Shown here: piece by piece, positions 1 to 10,678 of the stretch
Layout: each line of letters opens with the position of its first letter
Numbering within the stretch: the stretch's first letter is position 1
From: Phyllobacterium zundukense
GTDB lineage: Bacteria; Pseudomonadota; Alphaproteobacteria; Rhizobiales; Rhizobiaceae
DNA: 64,000 nt
Reading direction: 5' to 3'
NCBI RefSeq assembly: GCF_002764115.1
Contig: NZ_CP017940.1
Location: 3,384,501 to 3,448,500, forward strand
Notes under the pieces: model-generated
What the model saw: the letters and a program-made list of their open reading frames with translations, nothing else
Database searches by the model: none
What the model was told of the DNA's origin: nothing
Translations under genes and position numbers: made by a program

Positions 1-41
1 TGGCCACAAACCCGACATCTTGAATGCCACGAGAAACGCTC

Positions 42-70
42 ACTTCAAATGTAATCGTTTCGTTTGAAGT
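42..70. promoter_or_regulatory. Inverted repeat upstream of glnD
   Basis: ACTTCAAA (42-49) and TTTGAAGT (63-70) form a perfect 8-bp inverted repeat with a 13-nt spacer, about 40 bp before the glnD start. A 10-bp palindrome, CGCTATAGCG, follows at 78-87. The spacing would suit a dimeric regulator or a weak leader hairpin. No T-run follows, so it is not an obvious terminator. The regulator is unknown. Confidence 0.35.
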
Positions 71-109
71 AAATTCGCGCTATAGCGTGCGGCCATCATT
101 CGTAAAGTC

Positions 110-2929
110 GTGTTCATGAGCGCCTCAGACCTGAAACTGGAACAGATACTCAACCCGGCCAAACTTCATCGTCAGTTTGAAGATCTGGTCAAATCCGCGA
201 AGAAACAAGGCGCAGCTTCCGTCGATCGCAACAGTGTATTGCAGTTGGTGAAAGAAACGCTGAGCGCGGGCCGCAAGACTGCGGAAGAAATGCTGATGAA
301 GGACGCAGGTGGTACACTCTGCTCTATCCGGCTTTCCTGGCTTATGGACCAGGTTATTTCGGCCCTCTACGACTTCGCCATCACCCACGTCTACCCCGCG
401 GTAAATCCCTCCACAGCGGAACGCATGACTATTATCGCCGTTGGCGGATACGGGCGTGGTGGCTTGGCACCTGGATCGGATATCGATCTGTTGTTTCTGC
501 TGCCTTACAAGCAGACACCCTGGGGCGAACAGGTCGTCGAGTATATTCTCTACATGCTTTGGGATGCGGGGCTCAAAGTCGGTCACGCCACGCGAAACCT
601 TGACGAGTCCATCCGCCTTTCGCTGTCCGATATGACCATCCGGACCACGATCCTTGAAGCACGGTATCTTTGCGGTAATGAAGAGCTCTTCACCAGACTG
701 GTGCAACGCTTCGACGAGGAAGTCGTCAAGGGAACCGGCCCACAGTTCATCGAGGCCAAGCTCGCCGAACGCGATGCACGCAACCGCAAGGCGGGCGCAA
801 CACGCTATCTGGTTGAACCCAATGTCAAGGAAGGCAAGGGCGGCCAGCGCGATCTGCATACGCTGTTCTGGATCGCCAAATATTATTACCGCGTAAAGAC
901 GAGCGACGAGCTGGTAACACTTGGCGTCCTATCCCCTGCTGAACACAAGATTTTCCGTAAGGCGGAAGATCTTCTATGGGCAGTGCGCTGCCACATGCAT
1001 TTCCTGACCGGCAAGGCCGAGGAGCGACTTTCTTTCGATATCCAGAGCGAGATTGCCCGGCGGCTCGGCTACACAGCGCATCCCGGCCAGCGCGATGTCG
1101 AGCGATTCATGAAGCACTACTTCCTCGTCGCCAAGGAAGTCGGGGACCTCACCCGCATCATCTGCGCGGCGCTGGAAGAGGAACAGGCCAAGCATGTTCC
1201 GGGCTTCAACCGGATTTTTCTTACCTTCTCACGGCGCAAGCGCAAACTTGCTGGCACAAGCGACTTCGTTGTCGACAATCACCGCATCACCATCGCCAAT
1301 GACGGTGTTTTCCATAAGGATCCCGTCAATCTGATCCGCCTGTTTCATCTGGCCGACGAGCACGGGCTGGAATTTCACCCGGATGCCATGCAACTGGTGA
1401 CGCGATCACTTTCATTGATCAAGACCGACTTGCGGGAAAATCCCGAGGCAAACCGGCTCTTCCTTGAAATCCTCACCTCGGAGCGCAATCCCGAACTCAT
1501 CCTGCGACGCATGAACGAATCCGGCGTTCTCGGCAAGTTCATTCCCGACTTCGGCAAGGTCGTCGCGATGATGCAGTTCAATATGTATCATCACTATACT
1601 GTCGATGAGCATCTGTTGCGTTGTATCGCGGTGATGTCGGAAATCGATCACGGCGATCTCGGGCAGGAACACCCCCTCGCCAACCAGATCATGCCCGGCC
1701 TGAAGAAGGACCGTAAACTCCTCTACGTGGCCTTGCTGCTGCATGATATAGCCAAGGGCCGTCCGGAAGATCATTCCATCGTTGGTGCCCGCATCGCGAG
1801 GCGCGTTGGCCCGCGCCTTGGCCTGTCGAAAACCGATACGGAAACCGTTGCCTGGCTCGTCGAACAGCATTTGACTATGAGTATGGTGGCACAGTCGCGT
1901 GATCTCAACGACCGCAAGACGATCGAGGATTTCGCCGAGATCGTGCAGACCCTCGACCGGATGAAGCTGCTGCTGGTTCTCACGATTTGCGACATCAAGG
2001 CCGTTGGACCGGGCGTGTGGAATGGCTGGAAGGGCCAGTTGTTGCGCAATCTCTTCTATGAGACGGAATTGATGCTGACCGGTGGCTTTTCGGAAGTCTC
2101 GCGCAAGGAGCGCACCGACCATGCTCGCGCGCAACTCGACCATGCGCTCTCGTCCTGGCCTCAGGTCGAGCGCCAATCCTATCTGGCACTGCATTATCAA
2201 AACTACCTTTTGACTGTCAGCCTCGATGACCAGATTCGCCACGCCAACTTCGTACGCGAGTCCGACTCAAGCGAAAAAACCCTTGCAACCATGGTCAAAA
2301 CTCATGATTTCGAGGGCGTAACGGAAATTACCGTTCTATCGCCCGATCATCCGCGTCTGCTTTCCATCATCGCTGGCGCCTGTGCTGCAGCCGGTGCGAA
2401 TATTGTCGATGCGCAGATATTCACGACCAGTGATGGACGCGCGCTCGATACGATCCTCATCAGTCGCGAATTTCCGACGGATGATGACGAACGGCGCCGT
2501 GCAATGCGGGTTGGCCGCCTGATCGAGGACGTACTGTCCGGGAAGTCTTACCTACCGGAAATGCTGGCCGCCCGTACCAAACCGAAACGCGCCGTCAAGG
2601 CGTTCCGGATCACACCGCGCGTCGAAATCAACAATACGCTTTCGAACAAATTCACCGTCATCGAAGTGGAGGGGCTGGACCGCCCCGGCCTCCTTTCGGA
2701 AATTACCGGTGTGATTTCCGATCTATCGCTTGATATCGCCTCGGCGCATGTCACGACCTTCGGTGAAAAGGTCATCGACGTGTTCTACGTCACCGACCTC
2801 GTCGGCCATCAGATCACCAACGCGACAAGACAGAACCGCATCCGCAAGAAACTGCTCGCTATCTTTGGTGAAGGCGACATCACAACCGCGCAGCCACAAC
2901 GGCAAAATATCCTCATGTCGGCAGAGTAG
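110..2929 (+). CDS. glnD: Bifunctional [protein-PII] uridylyltransferase/uridylyl-removing enzyme
   Basis: GlnD senses glutamine and adds or removes UMP on PII proteins (GlnB/GlnK), setting the nitrogen response. The 939-residue length fits the family. The nucleotidyltransferase motif [17 protein letters not shown] lies at about residues 112-128. An HD hydrolase motif (LLLHDIAKG) lies near 543 and two C-terminal ACT domains begin near 741 and 847. The first codon is GTG at 110; an in-frame ATG two codons later (116) is an equally good start. The stop is 1 nt before murJ, so the two are probably translationally coupled, an order typical of Rhizobiales. The domain order is complete and nothing is missing. 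Confidence 0.97.
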   Translation: MFMSASDLKLEQILNPAKLHRQFEDLVKSAKKQGAASVDRNSVLQLVKETLSAGRKTAEEMLMKDAGGTLCSIRLSWLMDQVISALYDFAITHVYPAVNPSTAERMTIIAVGGYGRGGLAPGSDIDLLFLLPYKQTPWGEQVVEYILYMLWDAGLKVGHATRNLDESIRLSLSDMTIRTTILEARYLCGNEELFTRLVQRFDEEVVKGTGPQFIEAKLAERDARNRKAGATRYLVEPNVKEGKGGQRDLHTLFWIAKYYYRVKTSDELVTLGVLSPAEHKIFRKAEDLLWAVRCHMHFLTGKAEERLSFDIQSEIARRLGYTAHPGQRDVERFMKHYFLVAKEVGDLTRIICAALEEEQAKHVPGFNRIFLTFSRRKRKLAGTSDFVVDNHRITIANDGVFHKDPVNLIRLFHLADEHGLEFHPDAMQLVTRSLSLIKTDLRENPEANRLFLEILTSERNPELILRRMNESGVLGKFIPDFGKVVAMMQFNMYHHYTVDEHLLRCIAVMSEIDHGDLGQEHPLANQIMPGLKKDRKLLYVALLLHDIAKGRPEDHSIVGARIARRVGPRLGLSKTDTETVAWLVEQHLTMSMVAQSRDLNDRKTIEDFAEIVQTLDRMKLLLVLTICDIKAVGPGVWNGWKGQLLRNLFYETELMLTGGFSEVSRKERTDHARAQLDHALSSWPQVERQSYLALHYQNYLLTVSLDDQIRHANFVRESDSSEKTLATMVKTHDFEGVTEITVLSPDHPRLLSIIAGACAAAGANIVDAQIFTTSDGRALDTILISREFPTDDDERRRAMRVGRLIEDVLSGKSYLPEMLAARTKPKRAVKAFRITPRVEINNTLSNKFTVIEVEGLDRPGLLSEITGVISDLSLDIASAHVTTFGEKVIDVFYVTDLVGHQITNATRQNRIRKKLLAIFGEGDITTAQPQRQNILMSAE

Positions 2930-2930
2930 A

Positions 2931-4520
2931 ATGAGTCTGGTCAAGAAATTCGCGACTGTAGCGTCCGGCACGCTGATGAGCCGCGTCTTCGGCTTCACCC
3001 GAGAGATGCTGATGGCCAGCGCACTGGGTACAGGTCCGGTAGCAGATGCTTTCAATGCGGCTTTCCGCTTTCCCAACACCTTCCGGCGGCTCTTTGCGGA
3101 AGGGGCATTCAACGCAGCCTTTGTACCCTTGTTTGCGAAGGAAATCGAAGCCAATGGTCTCGAGGGTGCACGGCGCTTTTCCGAAGAGGTCTTTGGTGTC
3201 CTCTTTACAGTGCTCCTCAGCCTGACGATCCTGATGGAACTGTCGATGCCGCTGATCGTGCGCTTCGTCATCGCACCCGGTTTCGTCGAGGATGCGATGA
3301 AGTTCGACAATACTGTGTCGATGGCCATCATCATGTTCCCTTATCTCGCCTGCATGTCGCTTGCAGCGATGATGAGCGGGATGCTGAATTCCCTGCACCG
3401 CTATTTCGCTGCGGCGATTGCGCCGGTCTTTCTGAACGTGATCCTGATTGGCGTGCTGGGCTATGCCTGGCTGAAGGGCCAGGATGGAAGGCAAGTGGGC
3501 TATGCTCTGTCCTGGGGTGTAATGGTCTCGGGTGTGGTTCAGCTTGCTATTGTCTGGTTCGCGGTACGCAATGCCGGCATCTCCATCGGGTTCCGGTTGC
3601 CGCACCTGACCGCCAATGTCAAACGTCTGCTGGTGCTTGCCCTGCCGGCCGCCGTCACCGGTGGCATCACCCAGATCAATCTGCTCATCAATACGAATAT
3701 TGCCTCGGCCAAGTCGGGTGCCATCTCGTCCCTCGCCTATGCCGACCGGATCTATCAGCTGCCTCTCGGTGTGGTCGGCATCGCGGTCGCAACCGTTCTC
3801 CTGCCAGAATTAGCCCGTGCCTTGCGCTCCGGTAATCTGAAGGAGGCGGGCAGCCTGCAGAACCGATCGGTGGAGTTCACCTTGTTCCTGACGCTACCCG
3901 CTGCGGCTGCGTTGCTGGTCATGTCGGAGCCCATCGTTCGCATGCTCTACGAACGCGGTAATTTCTCTACCGCGTCGACACACACCGTCGGCAATATTCT
4001 TGCGATTTACGGGCTTGGCCTTCCGGCTTTCGTGTTGATCAAGGCGTTTCTGCCCGGCTTCTTCGCGCGCGAGGATACGCGCACGCCGATGATCTTCGCC
4101 GCTATTGCAGTGGTTGTGAATGTTACTTTAGCCCTCACCCTATTCCCGATCCTGGCGGAGACGGGTATTGCAACCGCCGAAGTCGTCGCCGGATGGACCA
4201 ACGCGCTTTTGCTTTTCGCAACGCTTGTTTGGCGTGGCCATTGGGGCCGCGACATCCCGCTTCTTACACGTATTCCGCGTCTGTTCGTTTCCGCCGGCCT
4301 CATGGGGCTTGCGCTCTATTACGCAATTGTGTGGATGGGTCCCGCACTTGCACCGCATGCGCCGCTGTATACGCAGGCTGTCGCAGTAATGTCGCTGGTC
4401 GTCCTGTCTATGATACTCTATTTCGCGCTTGCCTTCGGTACGGGCGGCGCCAGTTTCAGCATGATACGCCGCAATGTGAAACGCAGGGCAAAAACGCCGC
4501 CGGAGGATACTGCACCATGA
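2931..4520 (+). CDS. murJ: Lipid II flippase MurJ (MviN)
   Basis: MurJ is the polytopic inner-membrane flippase that moves lipid II to the periplasm for peptidoglycan synthesis. The protein has 529 residues with about 14 hydrophobic segments and the N-terminal family pattern (SLVKKFATVASGTLMSRVFG, then an RxAFNAAFVPLF-like stretch). The reading frame is open for 67 codons upstream inside glnD, but the ATG at 2931, 1 nt after the glnD stop, gives the conserved N terminus. The last codons overlap the start of the next gene (ATGA). Expression therefore probably depends on read-through from glnD. Confidence 0.95.
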   Translation: MSLVKKFATVASGTLMSRVFGFTREMLMASALGTGPVADAFNAAFRFPNTFRRLFAEGAFNAAFVPLFAKEIEANGLEGARRFSEEVFGVLFTVLLSLTILMELSMPLIVRFVIAPGFVEDAMKFDNTVSMAIIMFPYLACMSLAAMMSGMLNSLHRYFAAAIAPVFLNVILIGVLGYAWLKGQDGRQVGYALSWGVMVSGVVQLAIVWFAVRNAGISIGFRLPHLTANVKRLLVLALPAAVTGGITQINLLINTNIASAKSGAISSLAYADRIYQLPLGVVGIAVATVLLPELARALRSGNLKEAGSLQNRSVEFTLFLTLPAAAALLVMSEPIVRMLYERGNFSTASTHTVGNILAIYGLGLPAFVLIKAFLPGFFAREDTRTPMIFAAIAVVVNVTLALTLFPILAETGIATAEVVAGWTNALLLFATLVWRGHWGRDIPLLTRIPRLFVSAGLMGLALYYAIVWMGPALAPHAPLYTQAVAVMSLVVLSMILYFALAFGTGGASFSMIRRNVKRRAKTPPEDTAP

Positions 4521-4903
4521 GCCGGCACGTTGGCCTGATCACGGTCGTTGTTCGCGACTATGACGAGGCGCTTGCCTGGTATACGAACGTGCTCGGCTTT
4601 TCCCTTGTCATTGATACGCCACTCTCCGATACCAAGCGTTGGGTGGTCATCGCATCCGAAAATAATGGCGCCCGGCTGCTTCTTGCCAAGGCGGATGGAT
4701 CGGCGCAGGAAGCGAGCATCGGCAACCAGACCGGTGGTCGCGTCGCATTTTTTCTGTATAGCGACGATTTTACGGATGATCACGCCAAGATGGTCCGAGC
4801 CGGGGTGCGTTTCCTCGAAGAACCGCGTCACGAAGCGTATGGAAGTGTAGCGGTGTTCGAAGACCTCTATGGCAATAAATGGGATCTGCTGGAACTCAAA
4901 TAG
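4517..4903 (+). CDS. VOC (glyoxalase/bleomycin-resistance) family protein
   Basis: This 128-residue single-domain VOC protein has the pattern HVGLITVVVRDYDEALAWYTNVLGF at its N terminus and EDLYGNKWDLLEL at its C terminus. These are the paired beta-alpha-beta-beta-beta modules of the glyoxalase fold, including a possible C-terminal metal-ligand glutamate. The start is fixed by the ATGA overlap with the murJ stop. The substrate cannot be read from the sequence. It could be a lyase, a dioxygenase or a resistance protein. Its place between murJ and trpS suggests co-transcription rather than a cell-wall role. Confidence 0.85.
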   Translation: MSRHVGLITVVVRDYDEALAWYTNVLGFSLVIDTPLSDTKRWVVIASENNGARLLLAKADGSAQEASIGNQTGGRVAFFLYSDDFTDDHAKMVRAGVRFLEEPRHEAYGSVAVFEDLYGNKWDLLELK

Positions 4904-5011
4904 GGCTTGGCGTCGATAAGGCTTGAATACAGCGCGCCCCTCTGCCAAAACCGCGACTTCATTGCTATCGGCGCCCGCAAGGCCCGATCCCCGAACGATC
5001 AAGGACAGTTC

Positions 5012-6091
5012 ATGAGCACGTTTGAACCGCTCGTCTTTTCCGGTGTCCAGCCAACCGGCAATTTGCATCTCGGCAATTACCTGGGTGCAATCCGCCGTTG
5101 GGTTGCGCTGCAGGAAAGCAATAATTGCATTTACTGTGTTGTCGACCAGCATGCGATCACTCAGGCTCTTTCCGTCTGGGGTGGCCCTGCGGAACTGATG
5201 CGGAACACGCGGGAAGTCACGGCCGCCTTCCTTGCCTCTGGTATCGATGCAAAGAAGCATATTGTCTTCAATCAGAGCCGCGTTCACCAGCATGCCGAAC
5301 TTGCCTGGATCTTTAATTGCGTTGCCCGCATGGGTTGGTTGAATCGCATGACCCAGTTCAAGGACAAGGCCGGCAAGGACCGTGAAAACGCATCTGTTGG
5401 CCTCTTTACCTATCCCAACCTGATGGCTGCCGACATTCTCGCCTACCGTGCCACCCATGTGCCTGTCGGTGAAGACCAGAAGCAGCACCTGGAGTTGACG
5501 CGCGACATCGCCCAGAAATTCAATACGGATTTTTCGGACCGCATTGCGGAACTTGGCCTCGGCGTCGAGACGCAATCCGGCGACGAAACGATTGCCAGCT
5601 TTTTTCCGCTAACGGAGCCAGTCATCGGCGGTCCCGCCGCACGCGTCATGAGCCTGCGCGACGGCACCAAGAAAATGTCGAAATCCGACCCTTCCGATCT
5701 GTCCCGCATTAATCTTATCGATGACGCGGATACGATTTCGAAGAAGATCCGCAAGGCAAAGACCGATTCGGAACCATTGCCATCCGATGTTGAAGGTTTG
5801 AAGGAACGCCCGGAAGCGGACAATCTCGTCGGAATCTATGCCGCGCTGATTGATAGCGACAAGGAAAGTGTCATCCGCGATTTCGGCGGACAGCAGTTCT
5901 CCGTCTTCAAGCCAGCTCTCGCCGACCTTGCGGTGGAAAAGCTTTCGCCGATCGCTGCGGAGATGCGTCGCATTTCGGCCGATTCCGGCTTTGTCGATTC
6001 GATTCTGAAAGATGGCGGCGAACGCGCAAGCGTTCTTGCCGAGAAGACGTTGCGCAATGTCCGTGATATTATGGGCTTTCTGCAGGACTAG
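5012..6091 (+). CDS. trpS: Tryptophanyl-tRNA synthetase
   Basis: This class I synthetase charges tRNA-Trp. The protein has 359 residues. The HIGH-like motif is GNLHLGN near residues 17-23 and the KMSKS loop is near 221-225. The ATG at 5012 follows AAGGACAG and gives the standard N terminus ([16 protein letters not shown]). The upstream in-frame extension to 4907 has no family similarity. About 108 bp separate it from the VOC gene, so a promoter of its own is possible, but I see no convincing -35/-10 pair. Confidence 0.96.
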   Translation: MSTFEPLVFSGVQPTGNLHLGNYLGAIRRWVALQESNNCIYCVVDQHAITQALSVWGGPAELMRNTREVTAAFLASGIDAKKHIVFNQSRVHQHAELAWIFNCVARMGWLNRMTQFKDKAGKDRENASVGLFTYPNLMAADILAYRATHVPVGEDQKQHLELTRDIAQKFNTDFSDRIAELGLGVETQSGDETIASFFPLTEPVIGGPAARVMSLRDGTKKMSKSDPSDLSRINLIDDADTISKKIRKAKTDSEPLPSDVEGLKERPEADNLVGIYAALIDSDKESVIRDFGGQQFSVFKPALADLAVEKLSPIAAEMRRISADSGFVDSILKDGGERASVLAEKTLRNVRDIMGFLQD

Positions 6092-6145
6092 GCAGCAGCC
6101 GGGGCAGGTCTTGCGAACGATCAGTGCATAGGGCAGGTTGGGCAT

Positions 6146-6634
6146 ATGGTATCAAAACGTCTGAGCCGCGAGGCGGGTCACCGCCGCAAATTTCTGGCCG
6201 TCATCGACGAGACGCCGGAGTGTGAACGAGCGGTTGCCTATGCCTCACGCCGGGCCAAGACCACTGGCGGCGTGCTTTTGCTGCTGTTCGTCATCGATTC
6301 AGCTGATTTTCAGGCGTTTTTGGGCGTCGAACAGATCATGCGTGCTGAAGCCGAGGAGCGGGCCAATTCTACGCTCAGCAAGTTCGCCGCCAGTGTACGC
6401 GAAACGATCGGGATCGAGTCGGAACTTGTCGTGCGCGAGGGCGTAACATCCGAACAGATCCAGAAATTGATCGAAGAAGACCAGGACATCGCCATTCTCG
6501 TTCTGGCTGCCGGTTCCGGCAAGGAAGGCCCCGGCCCTCTTGTACAGTCACTTGCTGGGCGCGAATCCTTTTCCATTCCGGTGACAGTCGTACCCTATAA
6601 CCTCTCCGATGAAGATATCGACGCGATTACATGA
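6146..6634 (+). CDS. Universal stress protein (UspA family)
   Basis: This 162-residue single-domain Usp protein has the N-terminal beta strand RRKFLAVIDETPECERAVAYA and a C-terminal stretch GSGKEGPGPLVQSL. That stretch resembles the G-x2-G-x9-G nucleotide-binding motif of ATP-binding Usp proteins. It lies 54 bp after trpS on the same strand, an arrangement common in Rhizobiales. A stress-survival role is known for the family, but no specific function can be read here. Confidence 0.88.
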   Translation: MVSKRLSREAGHRRKFLAVIDETPECERAVAYASRRAKTTGGVLLLLFVIDSADFQAFLGVEQIMRAEAEERANSTLSKFAASVRETIGIESELVVREGVTSEQIQKLIEEDQDIAILVLAAGSGKEGPGPLVQSLAGRESFSIPVTVVPYNLSDEDIDAIT

Positions 6635-6697
6635 TTGCTTCGCCGAAACGTGATACAATCTTGACTTGAAGAGTTGGGTTTAAAGGCCTATATCCCC

Positions 6698-6714
6698 CTT
6701 TGAATGGTTCTAAA
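6698..6714 (+). promoter_or_regulatory. Candidate iron control element (Irr box) upstream of nfuA
   Basis: CTTTGAATGGTTCTAAA matches the rhizobial iron-control-element consensus TTTAGAA-N3-TTCTAAA at 7/7 positions in the right arm and 5/7 in the left. It lies 20 bp before the nfuA ATG. Irr control of Fe-S and heme genes through such boxes is known in Rhizobiales. Applying it to this gene is inference. Confidence 0.45.
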
Positions 6715-6734
6715 CTAGACACGCGAGATCCGCC

Positions 6735-7313
6735 ATGTTTATCCAAACTGAAGCAACGCCTAATCCGGCGACCTTGAAATTCCTGCCTGGAAAGGTGGTG
6801 CTTGAGGAAGGAACTGCTGATTTTCGCGACGCGGCAAGTGCCGGTGAAGCTTCACCGCTTGCTGGCAAGATTTTTGCTGTTCCCGGCGTTACCGGCGTGT
6901 TTTTCGGTTATGACTTCGTCACAGTTACCAAGACCGAAGGCCCGGAGTGGCAGCATCTGAAACCCGCCATCCTCGGCGCGATCATGGAACATTTCATGTC
7001 CGGCGTTCCGGTCATGGCGAATGCATCCCAGGTTGCCGACACCGCACAGCGCGAGACAGATGGCGAGTTTTTCGATAGCGCCGATACCGAAATCGTCGAT
7101 ACGATCAAGGAATTGCTTGAAACCCGGGTACGCCCGGCCGTCGCTCAGGACGGCGGCGACATCACATTCCGCGGCTATGAAAACGGCACTGTTTTCCTGC
7201 ACATGAAGGGCGCTTGCTCGGGCTGCCCGTCATCCACGGCAACCCTGAAGCACGGGATCCAGAATCTCCTGAAGCATTTCGTTCCGGAAGTTCAGCAGGT
7301 CGAATCGATCTGA
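6735..7313 (+). CDS. nfuA: NfuA-type Fe-S cluster carrier (NifU-like)
   Basis: The 192-residue protein has an N-terminal Nfu domain (MFIQTEATPNPATLKFLPGK) followed by a NifU-like domain. The NifU-like domain carries the cluster-binding CxxC at about Cys161 and Cys164 (GACSGCPSS). NfuA carries 4Fe-4S clusters to client apo-enzymes in the cytoplasm. The ATG at 6735 is the conserved start. A possible Irr box lies just upstream and an intrinsic terminator just downstream, so it may be a single-gene unit. Confidence 0.95.
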   Translation: MFIQTEATPNPATLKFLPGKVVLEEGTADFRDAASAGEASPLAGKIFAVPGVTGVFFGYDFVTVTKTEGPEWQHLKPAILGAIMEHFMSGVPVMANASQVADTAQRETDGEFFDSADTEIVDTIKELLETRVRPAVAQDGGDITFRGYENGTVFLHMKGACSGCPSSTATLKHGIQNLLKHFVPEVQQVESI

Positions 7314-7333
7314 TTTTCCCAGCATCATCCAAT

Positions 7334-7360
7334 AAAAAGGCCGCTAGAAGCGGCCTTTTT
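7334..7360. terminator. Bidirectional intrinsic terminator between nfuA and xylG
   Basis: AAAAAGGCCGC (7334-7344) and GCGGCCTTTTT (7350-7360) form a perfect 11-bp stem with the loop TAGAA. The stem ends in T5 on either strand, so it can stop both nfuA (+) and the convergent xylose transport operon (-). Confidence 0.9.
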
Positions 7361-7368
7361 ATTAAGTT

Positions 7369-8148
7369 TTAGTTCACGGCGCCGGGTCCCGGTATCGCTC
7401 CGGGCGGGCATTTGCCGAGAATGATCATGCCGAGCACTTCATCCTCGTTGACATCGCCGACCTTGGCGGTGCCGACAACCTGACCGTTCTTCATCACCGC
7501 CACGCGGTCGGCAAGATGGAAGACGTCATGAATGTCGTGGCTGATGAGGAAGATGCCGATTCCTTCGCTTTTCAGCTGCTTGATCAGTTCGCCAACCTGC
7601 GCCGTTTCCTGTGGTCCGAGCGCGGCGGTGGGCTCGTCCATGATCAGGATGCGTGCGTTGAAGAGGATCGCGCGGGCAATGGCTACCGACTGGCGCTGAC
7701 CGCCGGAGAGTGCCTTGACCGGGTCTTTGAAGCGTTGAAAGCGTGGATTCAATCGACCCATGACTTCGCGTGCGCTGTGCTCCATCGCCACGTCGTCGAG
7801 TGTGCCCCAGGGCGTCATCAACTCGCGGCCGAGATAGAGATTGGCAGCCGTATCGACATTGTCCGCCAGCGCCAATGTCTGGTAGATGGTCTCGATACCG
7901 TAACCCTTGGCATCGCGTGGATTGCTGATTGCTGCTTCTTCGCCATTGACCTTGATCGTGCCACTGTCACGCTTGTAGGCGCCCGAGAGGATCTTGATCA
8001 GCGTCGACTTGCCGGCACCATTATGGCCGAGAAGAGCCACCACTTCGCCAGGATAGAGATTGATCGACGCTCCATCGACCGCCCGGATACCACCGAAGGC
8101 GATCGATATGTTTTCCATGTCGATGAGAGGTGCCTGTGTGTTGGTCAT
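7369..8148 (-). CDS. xylG: D-xylose ABC transporter, ATP-binding protein
   Basis: This 259-residue single ABC domain has Walker [10 protein letters not shown], signature [14 protein letters not shown] and Walker B ILIMDEP. It resembles half of the usual double-domain E. coli XylG; single-domain versions are common in Rhizobiales sugar importers. The ATG at 8148 follows GGAGGAACAATT. The frame extends upstream into the permease gene, but that part is not conserved. It is the third gene of xylF-xylH-xylG, 13 bp after the permease, and energises xylose import at the inner membrane. Confidence 0.9.
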   Translation of the reverse strand: MTNTQAPLIDMENISIAFGGIRAVDGASINLYPGEVVALLGHNGAGKSTLIKILSGAYKRDSGTIKVNGEEAAISNPRDAKGYGIETIYQTLALADNVDTAANLYLGRELMTPWGTLDDVAMEHSAREVMGRLNPRFQRFKDPVKALSGGQRQSVAIARAILFNARILIMDEPTAALGPQETAQVGELIKQLKSEGIGIFLISHDIHDVFHLADRVAVMKNGQVVGTAKVGDVNEDEVLGMIILGKCPPGAIPGPGAVN

Positions 8149-8161
8149 AATTGTTCCTCCC

Positions 8162-9469
8162 TCAAGCGGTACGGCGGCGATAGATCGTGTCGAGCCAGAC
8201 GGCAACAACAAGAACGAGACCGACAACGATATTCTGCAAAGGCGTATCGAGACCAAGCAGCACCATGCCGGAGCTCAGTGACTGCATCAGCAAGGCACCA
8301 ATCATTGCACCGGCTATCGTACCGACGCCGCCAGCCAGCGATGTGCCACCGATAACTGCAGCAGCGATGGTCAGGAGTTCGTCAAGCGTGCCTTGCGCAT
8401 TGGTCGCGGCATTCAGGCGCGCGGTGGAGATCGCGCCGGCAATAGCGCAGAGGATGCCCATGATGATGAAGATTTTCATCGTTACCCAGCGCGTGTTGAT
8501 ACCGGCAAGATCAGCGGCTTCCGGATTTCCGCCCATCGCAAAGACATAGCGGCCAAAGCGCGTGCGGGTCGTGACGAAGGTCATGATGATGCCCGTCGCG
8601 ACGGCGATCAGCACAGGAACTGCGATACCGTGCGAGATAAACAATCCACCATCGGGAATGGTAATGTTGTTGGCTTCGGCATATTTGCGCACGATGCCGA
8701 TCGGCCAATAATAGGCATTTACGAGAGCGATTGCTCCGAGCACAAGCCCACATCCAACAGCGGCCATAAACACCTCGGCCCAAACAGGGCGGCGGGGAAA
8801 GTTGAACCGTTTGCGCTGGCGGCGGCTGTTGATGATCATTCCGACAATGGCGAGGCAAGCGACGATACCAACGACCCAGCTCCAGGTCGCGCCGATCGAA
8901 CCCTCAGGTCCGCCACCCATGAGGCGGAAGGTAGAGTCCATGGGCGCAACCGTGCGGCCCGATGTAACCCACCAGGCAGCACCGCGCCAGACCAGAAGTC
9001 CGCCGAGCGTAACGATAAAGGCGGGAACGCCGAGAAACGCAATGATAAATCCCTGAAAGCCGCCGATCAAAGCGCCAGTCGCAATGCCGATGCCAAGAGC
9101 GATGATCCATGTGGCGGGATGTTCGAACCCAATCAGCTTCGGCAGAAACTCGGCCTGTGTAACGCCCATGATCATGCCGACAAAACCGAGAACGGACCCG
9201 ACCGAAAGGTCAATATTGCGGGTGACAATGATCAAAACCATACCCGTCGCCATCACGGCAACTGATGATGTTTGCACCGACAGATTCCACAGGTTGCGCG
9301 GCGTCAGAAATTGACCGCCTGAAAGAAACTGGAAGGCGAGCCAGATGATGACCAGCGCTCCGATCATTCCGAGAAGGCGTGTGTCGAGCTCCGTCGCCTT
9401 GAAGAACCTTGCAACAATGCCAAGTTCGGAAGCACGGGCCCGGTCAAGACTGATGGCCGGATCACTCAT
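8162..9469 (-). CDS. xylH: D-xylose ABC transporter, permease
   Basis: The 435-residue, highly hydrophobic protein has about 12 membrane segments, as in XylH and related RbsC-type permeases. It carries motifs such as [15 protein letters not shown] and [20 protein letters not shown]. It forms the membrane channel for the xylose-binding protein encoded upstream and works with the ATPase encoded downstream. The gene lies behind a strong hairpin (9503-9529) that probably reduces its expression relative to xylF. Confidence 0.92.
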   Translation of the reverse strand: MSDPAISLDRARASELGIVARFFKATELDTRLLGMIGALVIIWLAFQFLSGGQFLTPRNLWNLSVQTSSVAVMATGMVLIIVTRNIDLSVGSVLGFVGMIMGVTQAEFLPKLIGFEHPATWIIALGIGIATGALIGGFQGFIIAFLGVPAFIVTLGGLLVWRGAAWWVTSGRTVAPMDSTFRLMGGGPEGSIGATWSWVVGIVACLAIVGMIINSRRQRKRFNFPRRPVWAEVFMAAVGCGLVLGAIALVNAYYWPIGIVRKYAEANNITIPDGGLFISHGIAVPVLIAVATGIIMTFVTTRTRFGRYVFAMGGNPEAADLAGINTRWVTMKIFIIMGILCAIAGAISTARLNAATNAQGTLDELLTIAAAVIGGTSLAGGVGTIAGAMIGALLMQSLSSGMVLLGLDTPLQNIVVGLVLVVAVWLDTIYRRRTA

Positions 9470-9502
9470 ATTATTCTCCCAGTTTCAATTTTCTTTTTAA
9501 AA

Positions 9503-9529
9503 CGCCGCTGGTCCAGTGGACCAGCGGCG
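9503..9529 (-). terminator. Hairpin between xylF and xylH (probable attenuator)
   Basis: CGCCGCTGGTCC and GGACCAGCGGCG form a perfect 12-bp stem with a 3-nt loop. On the - strand TTTTAAAAAG follows. It lies just after the binding-protein gene and before the permease gene. It may be a leaky terminator or an mRNA stabiliser that gives excess binding protein, a pattern known for periplasmic-binding-protein operons. Confidence 0.75.
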
Positions 9530-9555
9530 CTCAATCTTAACAGATTTTACCAGTA

Positions 9556-10599
9556 TTATTTGCAGGCCGGTACGGCACCTGCCTTTACACCCTGGCAGAC
9601 GACGTCCTTCTTCACCCAGCCGGCATCGATGACGACATCGAGATTGTCCTTGGTGACCGGAACGGGTGTCAGGAAGACAGCATTGACTTCAACCTTGTTG
9701 ACGCCGCCGGCAAACTTCTGAACGCTCGGGATTTCTTCCATCTTCTTGCCATCTGCGAGAGCCGAGGCGATGCCTGCAGCCTGCTTGCCAAGTTCACGGG
9801 AGTCCTTCCAGATCGTCACGGTCTGCGTGCCGAGCGCGACGCGGTTCAGCGCGGCGAAATCGGCATCCTGGCCGGAAACGGGAACGGTGCCGGCAAGACC
9901 CTGTGCCTGCAGCGCAGCAATCGCGCCACCTGCAGTACCGTCATTGGCCGCAACCACTGCATCGACCTTGTTGTCGTTGGCAGTCAGGAACTGTTCCATG
10001 TTCTTCTGGGCGTTGGCAGGCAGCCAGCCGTCCGTATAGGCTTCACCGACATTCTTGATCTTGCCGGAGTCGATTGCCTCTTTCAGCACTTCCTGTGCAC
10101 CCGAGAAAAGGAAGTCAGCATTCGGATCAGCCGAGCTACCCTTGATGAAGACGTAATTGCCTTCCGGCTTTACAGCAAAAACGCCGCGCGCCTGCATACG
10201 GCCAACTTCCTTGTTGTCGAAGGTGATGTAGAACGCATCCTTGTTTTCGATCAGGCGGTCATAACCAACGACCGGAATGCCCTCAGCAACCGCCTTCTCG
10301 ACAGCCGGTCCGATAGCGCTCGAATCCTGTGCCAGGATGATCAGGGCGTTGGCACCCTGCGAGATCAGGCTTTCAACGTCTGTCAGCTGCTTGGAAGCTG
10401 AAGACTGTGCGTCAGCCGAAATGTATTTGTCGCCATTGGCTTCCAGTGCCTTCTTGATAGCGGCTTCGTCGGTCTTCCAACGCTCTTCCTGGAAATTCGA
10501 CCAGGACACGCCAACGATCTTGTCTTTCGCCAGAACGGGTCCGGCAAAGGAGACGGCAAGGACAGCAGCGCCCGCCAATGCGGTTGCATATTTCTTCAT
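9556..10599 (-). CDS. xylF: D-xylose ABC transporter, substrate-binding protein
   Basis: This 347-residue periplasmic protein has a clear Sec signal peptide ([20 protein letters not shown]... ending ALA-like before KDKIVG). It has a family 4 sugar-binding fold with XylF-like stretches ([37 protein letters not shown]). The ATG at 10599 is preceded by GGGAGGGTTACC. It is the first gene of the transport operon and diverges from xylR, so it is probably controlled from the shared intergenic region. Confidence 0.94.
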   Translation of the reverse strand: MKKYATALAGAAVLAVSFAGPVLAKDKIVGVSWSNFQEERWKTDEAAIKKALEANGDKYISADAQSSASKQLTDVESLISQGANALIILAQDSSAIGPAVEKAVAEGIPVVGYDRLIENKDAFYITFDNKEVGRMQARGVFAVKPEGNYVFIKGSSADPNADFLFSGAQEVLKEAIDSGKIKNVGEAYTDGWLPANAQKNMEQFLTANDNKVDAVVAANDGTAGGAIAALQAQGLAGTVPVSGQDADFAALNRVALGTQTVTIWKDSRELGKQAAGIASALADGKKMEEIPSVQKFAGGVNKVEVNAVFLTPVPVTKDNLDVVIDAGWVKKDVVCQGVKAGAVPACK

Positions 10600-10678
10600 G
10601 GTAACCCTCCCAGTGCATGCAGCACGTTGACTGATCGATGCAAGCCTTTCACCTCCGGCCAGCACCTAAACCTCTTTA

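Noticed and set aside
4418..5575. 385-codon frame opposite trpS and the VOC gene
   Set aside because: It crosses two well-supported genes on the other strand and shows no conserved motif.
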